From NCBI GenBank assembly GCA_902494855.1, contig CABUVC010000104.1, positions 1-5,872 of the forward strand: a DNA stretch of 5,872 bases, written 5' to 3'. A program made the translations under genes and the position numbers. The notes below the pieces were generated by a model. It made no database searches. It was given only the letters and a program-made list of their open reading frames with translations, and had not been told where the DNA came from. The stretch comes from an uncultured Collinsella sp. (lineage in GTDB: Bacteria > Actinomycetota > Coriobacteriia > Coriobacteriales > Coriobacteriaceae). This document shows, piece after piece, positions 5,397 through 5,872 of this stretch; position 1 is the stretch's first letter, and every line of letters starts with the position of its first letter.

Positions 5397-5569
5397 CGTG
5401 GCTCGTCGGACCTGGCCGGGCGAGACGGGTAAGTTTTTCGTTCGGTCAGGTCCTGGGCTCGCTCGGAAAGCACATTAAGTGCTTTCCGGCTCGTGCGGAA
5501 TCTACGAAAAACTAATCCGCGCCGCCCGGCCAGGTCCTAGGTTTACTTTCCTGCCGCCAAGATGGCGTC
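5373..5569. repeat. Large nested quasi-palindrome overlapping the HAD 3' end
   Basis: Four colinear pairs of perfect inverted arms share nearly one centre. They are 5373-5389 with 5553-5569 (17 bp, left arm inside the HAD coding end), 5408-5422 with 5523-5537 (15 bp, GGACCTGGCCGGGCG), 5432-5441 with 5504-5513 (10 bp, AGTTTTTCGT), and 5464-5473 with 5479-5488 (10 bp, CGGAAAGCAC, five-base loop). That is 52 perfectly paired positions. Spacers on the two sides are similar in length but mostly unrelated in sequence. The element carries no ORF of note. It might be an interspersed palindromic repeat, a small non-autonomous element, a structured 3' RNA or the product of inverted copying. Confidence 0.85.
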
Positions 5570-5604
5570 TTGAGTGTCTAGATACTTAGCTGAAATGATT
5601 TGAG

Positions 5605-5645
5605 CAGAGGGGAGCCCCTTGTTGGAAGGGGCTCCCCTCTGTTTT
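5605..5645 (+). terminator. Strong intrinsic terminator of the HAD gene (possibly bidirectional)
   Basis: CAGAGGGGAGCCCCTT (5605-5620) and its exact complement (5626-5641) form a 16-bp stem over a five-base loop, followed by TTTT (5642-5645) on the plus strand. On the minus strand the stem is preceded by AAAA but followed only by CTCAAATCATTT, so it may stop polA transcripts less efficiently. It lies 208 bases past the HAD stop codon. Confidence 0.9.
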
Positions 5646-5653
5646 GGTTACTG

Positions 5654-5684
5654 TGGGACAAATTAATCAGTAGTGTTTGTCCCA
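5654..5684. repeat. Inverted repeat TGGGACAAA / TTTGTCCCA
   Basis: Nine-base perfect arms (5654-5662 and 5676-5684) flank a 13-base AT-rich centre. No T run follows on either strand, so it is not a standard terminator. The geometry would also suit a dimeric DNA-binding protein, although no promoter is evident beside it. Confidence 0.55.
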
Positions 5685-5741
5685 AATCTTAAGTATGTGG
5701 GGTCTTGCGTCTTGGGCGAGCTTGCCTTACGGAGTGCTTCC

Positions 5742-5872
5742 CTATTTCGCGTCGGCCCAGGTTATGCCGGTGCTGGCTTCGGCGATCAACGGTACGCGGA
5801 GGTCTACTACGTGTTCCATGACGTCGCGGACCATGGTGGTTAGGCGCTCGACTTCGTCGATGGGGCACTCAA
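5742..5872 (-). CDS. polA: DNA polymerase I, C-terminal end (partial)
   Basis: Only the last 42 codons are in the window; the gene continues past the right edge. The visible residues include ERLTTMVRDVMEHVVDLRVP and then LIAEASTGITWADAK before TAG. This matches the closing helix and strand of family A polymerases, in which a methionine-containing helix leads into VPL..E...G.NW at the very C-terminus. DNA polymerase I fills gaps and removes RNA primers in replication and repair. The 5'-3' exonuclease and catalytic domains lie outside the window, so nothing can be said about them. It converges with the HAD gene. The call rests on a short segment, but the pattern and the stop position fit well. 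Confidence 0.85.
   Translation of the reverse strand, partial: ECPIDEVERLTTMVRDVMEHVVDLRVPLIAEASTGITWADAK

Larger units (their letters stand above)
5397..5741. other. Non-coding interval between HAD gene and polA
   Basis: The two flanking genes converge here. The 345 bases hold most of the nested palindrome (to 5569), the strong terminator (5605-5645), an inverted repeat (5654-5684) and about 57 bases directly after the polA stop in which I see nothing. No reading frame with a credible ribosome-binding site was found. Confidence 0.7.

Noticed and set aside
5408..5537. Nested palindrome as insertion-sequence ends
   Set aside because: There is no transposase frame inside, the element is only 130-197 bases, and I see no target-site duplication at its borders. 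A non-autonomous element remains possible but unproven.

Overview
The window is chromosomal DNA from a high-GC Gram-positive-like bacterium. Third codon positions in the real genes are mostly G or C, ribosome-binding sites are of the AAGGAG/GAAAGG type, and protein sequences resemble those of Coriobacteriia (perhaps Collinsella). That taxonomic placement is an inference from protein style and gene content, not from a marker search. I see no mobile genes, tRNA, rRNA or CRISPR array.

Layout, left to right. (1) Positions 53-457, minus strand: ndk, nucleoside diphosphate kinase, with a probable promoter at 521-549. (2) 458-834 is non-coding and holds that promoter, an unexplained 9-bp inverted repeat and, at 758-789, the terminator of the arginine genes. 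(3) 835-4014, minus strand: argG, then a previously untracked 56-codon reading frame (2384-2554), then argH. ArgG and ArgH catalyse the last two steps of arginine synthesis, citrulline to argininosuccinate to arginine. The argG to small-ORF gap is long and strongly structured, including a 12-bp GC hairpin. (4) 4015-4568 separates argG from a divergent gene. On the argG strand it carries a 24-codon leader reading frame with a strong ribosome-binding site. Six of its last ten codons are arginine, ending in three CGA codons and a stop. A chain of mutually exclusive hairpins follows, ending in a hairpin with a run of five T. This looks like a translation-coupled arginine attenuator and is the most interesting item in the window. 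(5) 4569-5396, plus strand: a Cof-type HAD-IIB phosphatase. (6) 5397-5741 is non-coding: a large nested palindrome whose outer arm copies the last codons of the HAD gene in reverse, a very strong terminator, and a separate 9-bp inverted repeat. (7) 5742-5872, minus strand: the last 42 codons of DNA polymerase I (polA), cut by the window edge.

How it works together: argG and argH form one pathway module, with a single clear intrinsic terminator after argH. The Arg-rich leader offers a way for charged tRNA-Arg supply to set transcription into argG, and perhaps through the small ORF into argH. ndk, the HAD hydrolase and polA are neighbours without an evident shared role.
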